Numbered from the stretch's first letter, positions 1 to 8,492 are shown. The stretch: 25,663 bases of DNA from Scatosoma sp045533485 (GCA_045533485.1 JAZSHX010000017.1:1-25663); one strand, 5' to 3'. Translations and numbers: made by a program. The notes: generated by a model not told the origin, from the sequence alone.

Positions 1-60
1 TTTACTCCCGTAAAACGGCTCCCACCCTCAATTCCGCCCACAGGTTCGGTAATTTCCACT

Positions 61-95
61 AAAATAACACCGCCCTTCAAGGACGGTGTTATTTT
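61..95 (-). terminator. Hairpin terminator of tmRNA
   Basis: A 15-bp stem (61-75 with 81-95, one C-A mismatch, loop TTCAA) lies directly after the CCA end of the tmRNA read on the minus strand. The outer stem is A/T only, so it supplies its own T run. Bases 1-60 show no gene or structure that I can support. Confidence 0.8.
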
Positions 96-97
96 AG

Positions 98-463
98 TGG
101 TGGAAGTGGTCGGAATCGAACCGACGTCTTACGCGGCTACCAAAAAACTTTCTACATACTTATTTTACCTATTATTTCTTACCGACGTGGAGCGGATAAA
201 CGCGCATCACGGCAGGCAGAGCGCTAAATACTCTTTTATCAACACGCTCCGATTGAAAAAGAGTGTTCCGTCTTGTTGACGCCGCGGCCCTAACCGACGG
301 ATAAATCAGGCGCGACGATTCGTTAAAAAACGAAGTTACGCTGCAAGAGCGTAGTTTGCATTGTTATTTGCATTTAAATTTAGGTGGAATGTTTTAACGC
401 AGGCACTCCGTCTGCGGTATGCTTATCCCTTGGCTCACCGGCAATCGAAACCAGTGCACCCCC
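98..463 (-). ncRNA. ssrA: tmRNA (transfer-messenger RNA)
   Basis: This is the trans-translation RNA that rescues stalled ribosomes and tags the incomplete peptide for proteolysis. On the minus strand the 5' end reads GGGGGTGCACTGGTTTCGAT, a typical tmRNA start. The 3' end has a T-arm (GTCGG TTCGATT CCGAC), the acceptor strand CACTTCC and an encoded CCA. The acceptor strands GGGGGTG and CACTTCC pair with two G-U pairs. The tag reading frame is at 371-336 and reads GCA AAT AAC AAT GCA AAC TAC GCT CTT GCA GCG TAA, i.e. ANNNANYALAA, with the conserved YALAA end. Length is 366 nt, normal for a one-piece tmRNA. A consensus promoter and a terminator flank it. The plus-strand open frame across this RNA (97-279) is an artefact. 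Confidence 0.97.
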
Positions 464-478
464 ATAGATAGTTACTAT

Positions 479-507
479 ATTATACACGCATTTCATAAAA
501 AAGTAAA
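479..507 (-). promoter_or_regulatory. Promoter of ssrA
   Basis: On the minus strand TTTACT (507-502) is followed after 17 nt by TATAAT (484-479), placing the start about 14-16 nt upstream of the mature tmRNA 5' end at 463. Confidence 0.8.
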
Positions 508-588
508 CGATTTTTTGTAAATTTCCAAAAATTAGCTTGCGTTTCGCCTATTCATTTGCAAAAATTTCCCCACAAACGCTTATTTTGC

Positions 589-612
589 TAAATTTTTATC
601 GATTGAGCGATT
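589..612 (+). promoter_or_regulatory. Upstream element, copy 1 (shared with the nfn promoter)
   Basis: A 24-nt sequence identical to 3086-3109. Its core ATCGATTGAGCGAT (598-611) has inverted ATCG...CGAT ends and also reads as a CGATT direct repeat. It ends 29 nt before the -35 box of the SDR gene, the same spacing as in copy 2. Position and identity suggest an activator site; I do not recognise the regulator. Confidence 0.6.
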
Positions 613-641
613 GAAATTTGATAAAATGCAAATATTTATGA

Positions 642-670
642 TTGCATTTTTTGGATGGATAGGATATAAT
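642..670 (+). promoter_or_regulatory. Promoter of the SDR gene
   Basis: TTGCAT (642-647), a 17-nt spacer and TATAAT (665-670). The weak -35 box fits dependence on the upstream element. Confidence 0.7.
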
Positions 671-713
671 TGTAAAGTGAAAAACAAAATAAATGCAATA
701 AAAGGAGAAAACT

Positions 714-1544
714 ATGGCAAACGTATGTGTAATCACGGGCGGCGGTAGCGGTATGGGTTTGGAAGCTGCGAAGTTTATGCCCAAGGACAAAATTATTGTT
801 ATCTGCGGAAGAACGGAGGCAAAGCTTGAAAAGGCGGTAAACGAATTAAAGGAGCTCGGCTTTTCGGCTTATGCAAAGGCGTGCGACACGTCCTCGCGTG
901 AAAGTGTAAAAGAGCTTGTGGAATTTGCAACCTCGCTTGGCGAAGTGAAAAACGTAATCAACTCGGCAGGGGTTTCGCCTGCTATGAAAGGCACGCAAGA
1001 AAACATTTTGCGTATCAATGCACTTGGCACGGTGTATATGAACCAAGAATTTTCCAAAGTAATGAACCCCGGCAGCGTTATTGTTGACGTTTCTTCCAAC
1101 TCGGCGTACATTTTGCCCTCGTTCATTATTCCCAAAAAGGCATACAAACTTGCGGAAACGGATGAAGCGGCGTTCTTGAAGAAATTAATCAAGCGTAGCA
1201 ACATGGCAAAGGGCGAATATCAACGCAAGGGCTTTGCGTACTCGCTTTCCAAAAATTTTGTAGTATGGTATGCAAAGAAATGCGCGTTTGAATATGGCAA
1301 AAAGGGTATCCGCGTGGTATCGCTCAGCCCTGGCTTGATTGCTACCGATATGGGTAACTTGGAAAAGAAAGACGGCGGTATGTTGATTCCTTTCTCAGCA
1401 GAAGAAAGAATGGGTAAGCCTGAAGAGCTTGGCTATGCACTTGCAACGGTAGCTGATGAAAGAAACGGTTATTTGGCGGGCGTGGACGTGCTTTGTGACG
1501 GCGGCAGTACCAACGGCATGAAAGAATTTAAGAAAAAGAAATAA
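714..1544 (+). CDS. SDR-family NAD(P)-dependent oxidoreductase
   Basis: A 276-aa classical short-chain dehydrogenase/reductase, cytoplasmic, single Rossmann domain. Seen directly: the cofactor glycine motif TGGGSGMG at residues 8-15, the NSAG motif at 83-86, VSSNS around the expected catalytic Ser (about 127-130), the catalytic YSLSK (Tyr176, Lys180), SPG at 205-207 and a DGG near the C-terminus. Length is slightly above the usual 250 because of an insertion of about 30 residues between the Ser and Tyr motifs (about 138-170), where substrate-pocket elements lie. The start is set by AAAGGAG about 8 nt upstream of ATG. It is monocistronic, between its own promoter and the hairpin at 1567. The alcohol or ketone substrate cannot be told from sequence. 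The promoter element shared with nfnA suggests a link to NADPH balance. Confidence 0.9.
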   Translation: MANVCVITGGGSGMGLEAAKFMPKDKIIVICGRTEAKLEKAVNELKELGFSAYAKACDTSSRESVKELVEFATSLGEVKNVINSAGVSPAMKGTQENILRINALGTVYMNQEFSKVMNPGSVIVDVSSNSAYILPSFIIPKKAYKLAETDEAAFLKKLIKRSNMAKGEYQRKGFAYSLSKNFVVWYAKKCAFEYGKKGIRVVSLSPGLIATDMGNLEKKDGGMLIPFSAEERMGKPEELGYALATVADERNGYLAGVDVLCDGGSTNGMKEFKKKK

Positions 1545-1566
1545 GCTGACGAGCACATAAAGGATA

Positions 1567-1595
1567 ACGGCGGTTTGCAAAAAGCAAACCGCCGT
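1567..1595. terminator. Bidirectional terminator between SDR and antiporter
   Basis: A perfect 12-bp stem (1567-1578 with 1584-1595, loop AAAAA) followed by AAATTTT on the plus strand. It lies between convergent genes and can serve both. Confidence 0.8.
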
Positions 1596-1650
1596 AAATT
1601 TTACCATTAATAGGGGGGCAGGTATGCGATAAACGCACTTTTTACCGAAA

Positions 1651-2952
1651 TTATTGATGGGGGAATTCGTGTCTGCCGTATTGCTTACCGGCGTGCGCTT
1701 CACGCGCGCTTTCCTTGCTGTCAGGGTTGATGTCGCCGGCTTTCGTGAGTGCCATTTTGGTGAGCGCAGGACCGACGATTTCGTAAACAAGCACGGCAAA
1801 CAGCGTGATGTTGGAAATGATAACGCCGATAGTGCCAAGCGTCATGGCTTTAAGCGCCATACCAAGCGCTACGCCTGCTTGCGGCAACAGCGTTATGCCC
1901 AAATAGTTGGTAATCGTTTCATCGCACTTTGAAAATCTTGCGCTAAGGTACGCGCCCGAATATTTCCCTGCCGAACGCGCAAGGATATACACGATACCGA
2001 TAAGCACAATCAGTAAATCCGTAAACACGGAAAGCTCCAGCTCAGCGCCGCTCAATACGAAGAACAACACCAACAGGGGGGCGCTCCAACGCTCCACACG
2101 CGCCATAAGCTCTTCCGAAAAGTCGCAAACGTTGCAAAATACCGTACCCAGCATCATGCAGACAAGCAAGGAAGAGAAGGATACGTGTACGCGTCCTATT
2201 TTGAATTGCAGCATAGAAAGCGCAATCGTCAAGAACAAAAAGGCAACGGAAATAGACAACCGCTTGGAGCGTGAGTGGAAAAATCTTTCCACGAACGAAT
2301 ACAAGAAGCCCATAAGCGCGCCCAAAATCAAGGACAGCGACACTTCCAAAAGCGGTTCAACCACCACGGAAACCACGTCGATTGCGCCGACAAGCAACGC
2401 CTTTGCCACACCGAACGAAACAGCGAACAGCATCAAGCCAACGGCGTCGTCTAAAGCTACGACGGGCAAAAGCATATCCGTCAAAGCACCTTTCGCCTTA
2501 TATTGTTTCACGACCATAAGCGTAGCGGCAGGCGCGGTAGCCGATGCGATCGCACCTAAAATAATTGCCGCAGGTAAGGGGAATTTTGTGGGCGCAATCA
2601 AGTGGATGCAAATAAGTACCGCGTCCACCAAAAGCGTAGTGATCACCGCTTGGAAAATCCCGACAATCGTCGCCTGTTTCCCGATTTTTTTAATTTGTGA
2701 CCATCTAAATTCGTTACCGATAGAAAAGGCGATAAAGCCAAGGGCAACGTCGCACAAAATGGAATACGTGTCCAAATCTTCCATGCTGATAAATCCAAGC
2801 CCGGGCACTTTGAACGCACCAAGAAGATAAGGCCCAACCAAAATCCCTGCAATCAAATACGCCGTAACCGCAGGTAAATTCAAAAGTTTTGCCACGCGCG
2901 AAAGCAAGAGTCCCGCAAGAAGCGCGATGGATAAGGAAAGTAATGCTTGCAT
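1651..2952 (-). CDS. CPA2-family cation/proton antiporter
   Basis: A 433-aa integral membrane protein of the monovalent cation:proton antiporter-2 type (Na+/H+ or K+/H+ exchange), about 12 hydrophobic segments. Seen directly: an N-terminal hydrophobic hairpin, a glycine/alanine/threonine-rich segment GAIASATAPAATL (about 133-145) matching the broken helix of this fold, and the paired acid motif ALDDAVG (Asp168-Asp169) typical of electrogenic CPA2 members. The last 30 residues are hydrophilic (DINPDSKESAREAH...), and there is no RCK/TrkA-N domain, so it is shorter than KefB/KefC. The start at 2952 follows AAGGTG. The 307-aa plus-strand frame across it is a shadow. Ion specificity is not deducible. 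Confidence 0.88.
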   Translation of the reverse strand: MQALLSLSIALLAGLLLSRVAKLLNLPAVTAYLIAGILVGPYLLGAFKVPGLGFISMEDLDTYSILCDVALGFIAFSIGNEFRWSQIKKIGKQATIVGIFQAVITTLLVDAVLICIHLIAPTKFPLPAAIILGAIASATAPAATLMVVKQYKAKGALTDMLLPVVALDDAVGLMLFAVSFGVAKALLVGAIDVVSVVVEPLLEVSLSLILGALMGFLYSFVERFFHSRSKRLSISVAFLFLTIALSMLQFKIGRVHVSFSSLLVCMMLGTVFCNVCDFSEELMARVERWSAPLLVLFFVLSGAELELSVFTDLLIVLIGIVYILARSAGKYSGAYLSARFSKCDETITNYLGITLLPQAGVALGMALKAMTLGTIGVIISNITLFAVLVYEIVGPALTKMALTKAGDINPDSKESAREAHAGKQYGRHEFPHQ

Positions 2953-2986
2953 AAAACACCTTTTGTAAAAATTTCAATCGGTGAAT

Positions 2987-3015
2987 AGTATACTCTCTTC
3001 TTTAATAAAAGGCAA
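2987..3015 (-). promoter_or_regulatory. Promoter of the antiporter gene
   Basis: On the minus strand TTGCCT (3015-3010), 17 nt, TATACT (2992-2987). The 2953-3255 gap otherwise holds the nfn upstream element and promoter; no RNA gene is seen. Confidence 0.55.
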
Positions 3016-3085
3016 ACAAAATAGCGGTCAAAATGATAAAAATTTTATAATTTTTTCAAGAACATACAAAATGCAAACGATTAAG

Positions 3086-3109
3086 TAAATTTTTATCGAT
3101 TGAGCGATT
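3086..3109 (+). promoter_or_regulatory. Upstream element, copy 2 (nfn promoter)
   Basis: Identical over 24 nt to 589-612. It ends 29 nt before the -35 box at 3139, centred roughly 76 nt upstream of the predicted start, where class I activators commonly bind. Confidence 0.6.
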
Positions 3110-3138
3110 AAAAATAGGCGAAAAACGGGGCGTACGGT

Positions 3139-3167
3139 TTGACATTTCTATGAAAGAAATGTATAAT
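3139..3167 (+). promoter_or_regulatory. Consensus promoter of nfnAB
   Basis: TTGACA (3139-3144), 17 nt, TATAAT (3162-3167). The leader is about 80 nt and contains a small hairpin (GGGGAAA...TTTCCCC, about 3185-3204). No known riboswitch is recognised in it. Confidence 0.85.
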
Positions 3168-3255
3168 GTAAAAGGTATTACAATGGGGGAAAGCGTGTTT
3201 CCCCTTAGATAAAGCTATAAAAGAAATATACAAGGTGTAACAAGGAGAAAAGAGC

Positions 3256-4098
3256 ATGTATCAAATTGTAAGCAAACAGGCGCTCAATCCCACGGTGACG
3301 AAAATGGAAATTTTAGCGCCGTTGGTGGCGAAAAAAGCGCTTCCCGGGCAATTTATCATTTTGCGTGTAGACGAAGACGGCGAACGTATTCCGCTTACCG
3401 TGGCAGGGTACGACAGGGAAAAGGGTACGGTTACCATCATTTTCCAAATCGTAGGCGGTTCTACCGAACGCTTGAACTATAAGAACGCAGGGGAGTATAT
3501 TCCCGATTTTGTTGGACCTTTGGGCAGACCTACCCATACGGACGGGTTGAAAAAGGTATGCGTAGTGGGCGGCGGCGTAGGCTGTGCAATCGCGTTGCCC
3601 GTGGCGCAAGCACTTAAAGAACAAGGCACGCAGGTAACGTCCATTATCGGGTTTAGAAATAAGGACTTGGTGATTTTGGAAGACGAATTCAAAGCGGCAA
3701 GCGAAAACTTCTTTATGATGACGGATGACGGCAGCTACGGCAGACAGGGTAACGTATGCGTTCCCTTGAAGGAAATGCTGGAAAGCGGCGAAACGTTTGA
3801 CGAAGTGATTACCATCGGGCCGTTGATTATGATGAAATTCGTGTGCGCGCTTACCAAGGAATACGGCGTGAAAACGATTGCCAGCATGAACCCGATTATG
3901 ATTGACGGAACGGGTATGTGCGGCGGTTGCCGTTTGACGGTTGGCGGCGAAATGAAATTCGCTTGCGTAGACGGACCGGAATTTGACGGGCATGCAATTG
4001 ATTTCGACGAAGCAATGAGCCGTTCGCGCGCGTATGCAGATTTTGAAACGCACGAACGCGAAGAAGCGTGCAACTTATTCAAACAGGAGGTGCGTTGA
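3256..4098 (+). CDS. nfnA: NfnA-like ferredoxin-NADP+ reductase subunit (FAD, [2Fe-2S])
   Basis: The small subunit of NADH-dependent reduced ferredoxin:NADP+ oxidoreductase, a cytoplasmic electron-bifurcating or confurcating enzyme that links ferredoxin, NADH and NADPH. It has 280 aa, the family length. Seen directly: an N-terminal flavin-binding barrel (about 1-95), a nucleotide-binding motif GGGVGCA (105-111), and a C-terminal cluster motif with Asp217, Cys222, Cys225 and Cys237 in MIDGTGMCGGCRLTVGG...FACVDGPEF. In Nfn this [2Fe-2S] site uses three Cys and one Asp, and all four are present. The start follows AAGGAGA. nfnB begins 2 nt after the stop, so the two are cotranscribed. Dihydroorotate dehydrogenase electron-transfer subunits are related, but the DGTGMCGGCR tail and the partner gene favour Nfn. 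Confidence 0.92.
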   Translation: MYQIVSKQALNPTVTKMEILAPLVAKKALPGQFIILRVDEDGERIPLTVAGYDREKGTVTIIFQIVGGSTERLNYKNAGEYIPDFVGPLGRPTHTDGLKKVCVVGGGVGCAIALPVAQALKEQGTQVTSIIGFRNKDLVILEDEFKAASENFFMMTDDGSYGRQGNVCVPLKEMLESGETFDEVITIGPLIMMKFVCALTKEYGVKTIASMNPIMIDGTGMCGGCRLTVGGEMKFACVDGPEFDGHAIDFDEAMSRSRAYADFETHEREEACNLFKQEVR

Positions 4099-4100
4099 TT

Positions 4101-5522
4101 ATGGCAAAGTTTAATATGGCTCCCTTAAAAACGCCGATGCCCGCGCAAGATCCGTTAGTTAGAAACGGTAACTTTGAAGAAGTTGCGCTTGGTTACACGG
4201 CAGAACAGGCAATCGAAGAAGCAAAGCGTTGCGTAGGCTGCAAAACGCGTCCCTGCGTAGCAGGTTGTCCTGTAAATATTAAAATCCCCGAATTTATCAC
4301 GAAAGTAGCCGAAGGCGACTTTGAAGCGGCATATAAAATTATTGCGGAAGACTCCGCTTTGCCTGCCGTTTGCGGTCGTGTGTGCCCCCAAGAAACGCAG
4401 TGCGAAGGGCTTTGCACGCGCGGTATCAAAGCCGGCTGTGAAGCGGTGGGTATCGGTCGTTTGGAACGCTTCGTTGCCGACTGGCACAACGCAAATTCCA
4501 CCGATAAACCCGTACCTGCCCCCTTGAACGGCCATAAAGTGGCGGTTGTCGGCAGCGGTCCTGCAGGCTTGACCTGCGCAGGCGATTTGGCAAAAATGGG
4601 CTACGAAGTAACGGTATTTGAAGCGTTGCACGTAGCAGGCGGCGTGCTTGTATACGGTATCCCTGAATTCCGTTTGCCCAAAGCAATCGTGCAAAAGGAA
4701 GTGGATAACTTAAAAGCGCTTGGCGTTAAGATTGAGACGAATATGGTTATCGGCCGCGTTATCACGATTGAAGAATTGAAAGACGAATTTGGCTTTGACG
4801 CCGTGTTTATCGGTTCGGGCGCAGGTTTGCCTAAATTTATGAAAATCCCCGGCGAAAGCCTGAAAGGCGTATATTCCGCAAACGAATTTTTGACGCGCTC
4901 CAACCTTATGAAGGCGTACAAAACGGACAGCCATACGCCTATCCAACGCGGTAAGTGTGTAGCGGTGGTCGGCGGCGGTAACGTTGCTATGGACGCGGCA
5001 AGAACGGCAAAGCGTTTGGGTGCGGAAGTCCACGTAATCTATCGCCGCGGCGAAGAAGAATTGCCTGCGCGTAGAGAAGAAATCGAACACGCGAAAGAAG
5101 AAGGTATTATCTTTGATTTGCTCACCAACCCCACGCGCATTTTGGCAACAGAAACCACCGATCCCAGAGATGCTTCCTATGGTTGGGTAAACGGTATCGA
5201 GTGTATTAAAATGGAGCTTGGCGAACCGGACGAAAGCGGCCGCCGTTCCCCCAAAGCGGTTGCTGGCAGCGAATTTGTTATTCCTGTCGACTGCGTAATT
5301 ATGTCACTTGGTACTTCGCCGAACCCTTTGCTCAAAGCAACGACGCCCGGTTTGGAAACGCGCCGTTGGGGTGAAATTGCCGTGGACGAAGTGGGCAAAA
5401 CTTCCATCGAAGGCGTGTATTGCGGCGGCGACGCGGCTACGGGCGCGGCAACGGTAATCAAAGCCATGGGCGCAGGTAAAGTGGCGGCGAAAGCGATTGA
5501 CGAATACATTAAGAGTAAATAA
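4101..5522 (+). CDS. nfnB: NfnB / glutamate synthase small-subunit-like oxidoreductase
   Basis: The 473-aa large Nfn subunit, homologous to NADPH-dependent glutamate synthase small chains. Seen directly: an N-terminal pair of four-Cys clusters (Cys44, 47, 52, 56 and Cys91, 95, 101, 105) for [4Fe-4S] centres, an FAD motif VVGSGPAGL (149-157), a second Rossmann motif VVGGGNVAMD (289-298) for NADPH, and a C-terminal GGDAATGAATV FAD contact. The ATG at 4101 is preferred over the in-frame upstream ATG at 4068, because AGGAGG ends 10 nt before 4101 and the upstream one lies inside nfnA. With nfnA next door and no glutamate synthase large subunit in view, the Nfn role is favoured over glutamate synthesis. 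Confidence 0.92.
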   Translation: MAKFNMAPLKTPMPAQDPLVRNGNFEEVALGYTAEQAIEEAKRCVGCKTRPCVAGCPVNIKIPEFITKVAEGDFEAAYKIIAEDSALPAVCGRVCPQETQCEGLCTRGIKAGCEAVGIGRLERFVADWHNANSTDKPVPAPLNGHKVAVVGSGPAGLTCAGDLAKMGYEVTVFEALHVAGGVLVYGIPEFRLPKAIVQKEVDNLKALGVKIETNMVIGRVITIEELKDEFGFDAVFIGSGAGLPKFMKIPGESLKGVYSANEFLTRSNLMKAYKTDSHTPIQRGKCVAVVGGGNVAMDAARTAKRLGAEVHVIYRRGEEELPARREEIEHAKEEGIIFDLLTNPTRILATETTDPRDASYGWVNGIECIKMELGEPDESGRRSPKAVAGSEFVIPVDCVIMSLGTSPNPLLKATTPGLETRRWGEIAVDEVGKTSIEGVYCGGDAATGAATVIKAMGAGKVAAKAIDEYIKSK

Positions 5523-5542
5523 TCGCGAAAAACGGTATAGAA

Positions 5543-5575
5543 AAAAAAGAGAAGATGGTTCGTCTTCTCTTTTTT
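5543..5575 (+). terminator. Terminator of nfnAB
   Basis: A 13-bp stem (5543-5555 with 5563-5575), loop TGGTTCG, with a 3' T run. The next promoter's -35 box starts 3 nt later. Confidence 0.85.
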
Positions 5576-5577
5576 GT

Positions 5578-5606
5578 TTGACAGCGCAGGAAAAAAGTGG
5601 TAGAAT
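5578..5606 (+). promoter_or_regulatory. Promoter of the yfhO-like gene, predicted leaderless
   Basis: TTGACA (5578-5583), 17 nt, TAGAAT (5601-5606). A start 7 nt after the -10 box falls on the A of the ATG at 5613. Confidence 0.75.
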
Positions 5607-5612
5607 AGGGGT

Positions 5613-8396
5613 ATGGAAATGCAAAACACACAAAAGGTTCAACAACCAAAAAGCAATAAATGGACGGGGCAGGTACGCGATTTCTTCAAAAAACACGGCG
5701 TATTATTTTGTGCGCCCGTGCTTATTCTTTGTATTTACACGGTAGCGCTTTTTGCGTATAACGTTTGGCCGTTTAGCCAACAATTTACGTCGGCAAGCTA
5801 TGATTTATCTGCGCAAATCGTGCCGTATATCGAACATATTTTCGACGTATTCGACGGCAAATCCACGCTTACCTATTCGTATGCGATTATGGGCGGCGTA
5901 GACGTAACAGGTACGTTTTTGTATTTTTTCATCAGCCCGTTTTCTTTTTTGTTTTTGATTTTCGGCGACGGTAAGGCGGCGCACGCCAGCAGTGTAGTGA
6001 TGGGCTTAAAGGTGGCGACGATTGCGTTTGCAGGCAGTTGGTTTGCGAAAAAGCAATTTAAGAATATACCCGATTTTTGGTGTGTTGCCGTCGGGGTGTT
6101 GTACGGCTATTGCGGATATGCGTTCGTTTCGTGCACGTATATCAACTGGATGGATTTCTTGATTTATATGCCGTTTTGCATGGCGGCGTTCGCGCGTATG
6201 TCGCGCACGGGCAAATATTTGCCTTTTTCCGCGCTGATGGCGTGTCAAATTTACACTTGCTTTTCTATCGCCTGCTTTTCTATGTTCACGGTATTCCCCG
6301 TTTTGGTGGCGTACGCGTTGCTTTGCAAGGAAAAGGGCGAACGGTTAAACTTTGTGGCGAAAATATGCTTGGCGTTCGTTGTAGCCATTTTGTTTGCTCT
6401 GCCCTTGCTTATTCCTGCGCTGATGGCGTATTTGCAAAGCAGCCGTAACAGCGAAGGGCTGTTCCATACCTTTTGGTTTGGTTTTTCCAAAGACAGTATG
6501 GGCAATTTGACGGAGTTTTCCAGCGAAGACTTTATGAAAAGATGGAGCGAATCGCTGTTTTTCAAATGGTCGTATATTTTATCAGACAGCTTATTCGTTA
6601 TTTTAACGGTAGTTTGGTTTGTGCGCACGGGCTTGAAAAAACCGTTTGCAAAGTTTATGCTGATAGCAGGCGTGTTGACGATGCTCCCCACGTTTGTCGA
6701 CGAAGCGATGTTGCTTATGAATATGGGCTCGTATTATTCGTATGCGCTCCGTTTCGGCTTCTTGAACGCCGCGTATTATTTGTCGGGCGCGTGCCTTTGC
6801 TTGCAGGATATTTATGCGGAAAAGCAGGCGAACCAAGTTCCCTTGAAAACGCTGTGGCACGTACAAGAAGAAATGCCGATTTTGCCGATTGCGGAAGACG
6901 ACGAACAAACGGAAAATATTGCAAACGACGGGGGCGTGTACGCAACGAACGCGCAAGAACCGAACACGGTTTATAAAGCAAGAGTGTCTATTTGGGCAAT
7001 CATTTTTACGGTAATAGGCGTAGCAATAGCGGCGTTTTTTGCTTGGTATATCACGGCAGGCAACTTTATGGAGCTTTGGATTACGGACGGTCTGGACGAA
7101 GATATGAAGTCGGGCTTGCGTGATTTTGCCGCGCGTTATGCGCATTCCTACGGCGGATTAGAAGTGATTGGCGTTTGGTTCACGATCATTGCCGCGCTTT
7201 TCACGTTTGGCTATATTTTATACGCAAAAAACAAGTTGAGTATCCGTCTGTTTTCAGGAATAATGCTGTTTAGCGTGGCGATACAAGCTATTTTTTATAA
7301 CAATCAAATGGTGATCGGCAACCGCTCCACGCAACATACCGAACTTGGACAGCTAACGACCATTACCCGCGTGTTAAACGAAAAGGAAGACGGCTATTTT
7401 CGTATCAAAGATTATAACGATAAATTTACCGCGCCTGCGCCCTTTGTTGCAGAGTGCAATTCGTTCAGTACCTTTTCGTCGGTGACAGATAAAGATAATT
7501 TTGAAATTATGAACCTGTTTGGTTACGCAGGCGGTTCTAACATACTCAAAAGCGCGCACGATTTCAGCAAGCAAAACCGCAGTGACGAATTTGGCGACGC
7601 ATTTTTGGGCTATAAATATTTTGTTGTTGACGAAGGCTATAAGGATTATTTGATAACCGACCACGTCAAGCGCGCGTATATTTCGCCTGTTTACGTGCAA
7701 GGCGAAAACGGCGAACAGGAGCATTTGCACGAAGGGAATTTTTACGTGTTTGAAAACGAAATCGTGTTCCCGTCGGCGTATCGCGTAAGTAGTGGTAATT
7801 TCCGTTTTGCTTCGCCAAACGTGGATAATTCGGTCAATCGTAAATATAACCAACAAGCGCTGTATAAATATTTGCGCGGCAAAACGCTTGGCGAAATGAA
7901 AGAAGCGACGGGCAGTAACAGCGATGAATTCGTCACGCCCAAAACTGCGCGCGAATTGAGCGAGTATTTGTGGACGAAAGCCGCCGAAATACAAGTGGAC
8001 GCAGGAAAAATCACTGCCAAGACGGTTGCGGCGAAAGGGGAGTATTTGTTCTTAAATTTCGTGGCGTCCAAGGGTTATCAAGTGACGGTCAACGGCAAAA
8101 AAGCGCAGCTGGAAGACAACGATTTGCATTTCCTGTGCGTAGCGTTGGAAGAAGGGGAAAACACGGTGGTATTCACCTATAAATCGCCGTACACCACCTA
8201 TGCGCTTTTTGGGGTAACGGGCGCGTTGTTTGGACTTCTTGCAGTACTTGTCGCGACGGAAAAAACAAAAATTTTCCAAAAGTGCGAAAAAGCGGTTGCT
8301 TGGGCAGGCATTGCGCTTTCGATTGGCTTGGTTGCGTTCTATTTCGTGTTCCCCACGGCGGTTTGGATATTCAAGCTTTTGAAATTATTTGTTTAG
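5613..8396 (+). CDS. YfhO-family polytopic membrane protein
   Basis: A 927-aa integral membrane protein of the YfhO family, GT-C-like proteins linked in Bacilli to glycosylation of cell-envelope polymers such as lipoteichoic acid. Seen directly: a short polar N-terminus, a first membrane segment at about 29-47, then the family-typical loop with SYDLSAQIVPYIEH and YAIMGGVDVTG. Many hydrophobic segments follow, then an acidic soluble insert (about 415-455), further membrane segments, a large extracytoplasmic domain (about 560-870) ending in a beta-rich YfhO-type C-terminal motif (SKGYQVTVNGKK...EEGENTVVFTYKSP), and terminal membrane segments. The start has no good ribosome binding site; GGGG abuts the ATG, and the promoter suggests a leaderless mRNA. 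A second ATG lies two codons in (5619). Glycosyl donor and acceptor are unknown. Confidence 0.85.
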   Translation: MEMQNTQKVQQPKSNKWTGQVRDFFKKHGVLFCAPVLILCIYTVALFAYNVWPFSQQFTSASYDLSAQIVPYIEHIFDVFDGKSTLTYSYAIMGGVDVTGTFLYFFISPFSFLFLIFGDGKAAHASSVVMGLKVATIAFAGSWFAKKQFKNIPDFWCVAVGVLYGYCGYAFVSCTYINWMDFLIYMPFCMAAFARMSRTGKYLPFSALMACQIYTCFSIACFSMFTVFPVLVAYALLCKEKGERLNFVAKICLAFVVAILFALPLLIPALMAYLQSSRNSEGLFHTFWFGFSKDSMGNLTEFSSEDFMKRWSESLFFKWSYILSDSLFVILTVVWFVRTGLKKPFAKFMLIAGVLTMLPTFVDEAMLLMNMGSYYSYALRFGFLNAAYYLSGACLCLQDIYAEKQANQVPLKTLWHVQEEMPILPIAEDDEQTENIANDGGVYATNAQEPNTVYKARVSIWAIIFTVIGVAIAAFFAWYITAGNFMELWITDGLDEDMKSGLRDFAARYAHSYGGLEVIGVWFTIIAALFTFGYILYAKNKLSIRLFSGIMLFSVAIQAIFYNNQMVIGNRSTQHTELGQLTTITRVLNEKEDGYFRIKDYNDKFTAPAPFVAECNSFSTFSSVTDKDNFEIMNLFGYAGGSNILKSAHDFSKQNRSDEFGDAFLGYKYFVVDEGYKDYLITDHVKRAYISPVYVQGENGEQEHLHEGNFYVFENEIVFPSAYRVSSGNFRFASPNVDNSVNRKYNQQALYKYLRGKTLGEMKEATGSNSDEFVTPKTARELSEYLWTKAAEIQVDAGKITAKTVAAKGEYLFLNFVASKGYQVTVNGKKAQLEDNDLHFLCVALEEGENTVVFTYKSPYTTYALFGVTGALFGLLAVLVATEKTKIFQKCEKAVAWAGIALSIGLVAFYFVFPTAVWIFKLLKLFV

Positions 8397-8492
8397 CGTA
8401 AGGTTTGTTTGCGTAAACAGCTGTGAAAATACCGCCCAGAAAATTTTGGGAAAAACTTTTCAAAAAAAGTTACAAAAACAGCGAAAAAACGC

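Noticed and set aside
97..279. 60-aa plus-strand frame starting MVEVVGIEPTS
   Set aside because: It is the complement of the tmRNA 3' end; such frames are a well-known artefact of tRNA-like ends.
1907..2830. 307-aa plus-strand open frame
   Set aside because: Antisense to the antiporter, low complexity (Ser/Thr/Lys/Ala), no ribosome binding site, while the minus frame has clear antiporter motifs.
3256..4098. Dihydroorotate dehydrogenase electron-transfer subunit (PyrK)
   Set aside because: No pyrD nearby; the Asp/Cys3 cluster motif and the adjoining nfnB fit Nfn better.
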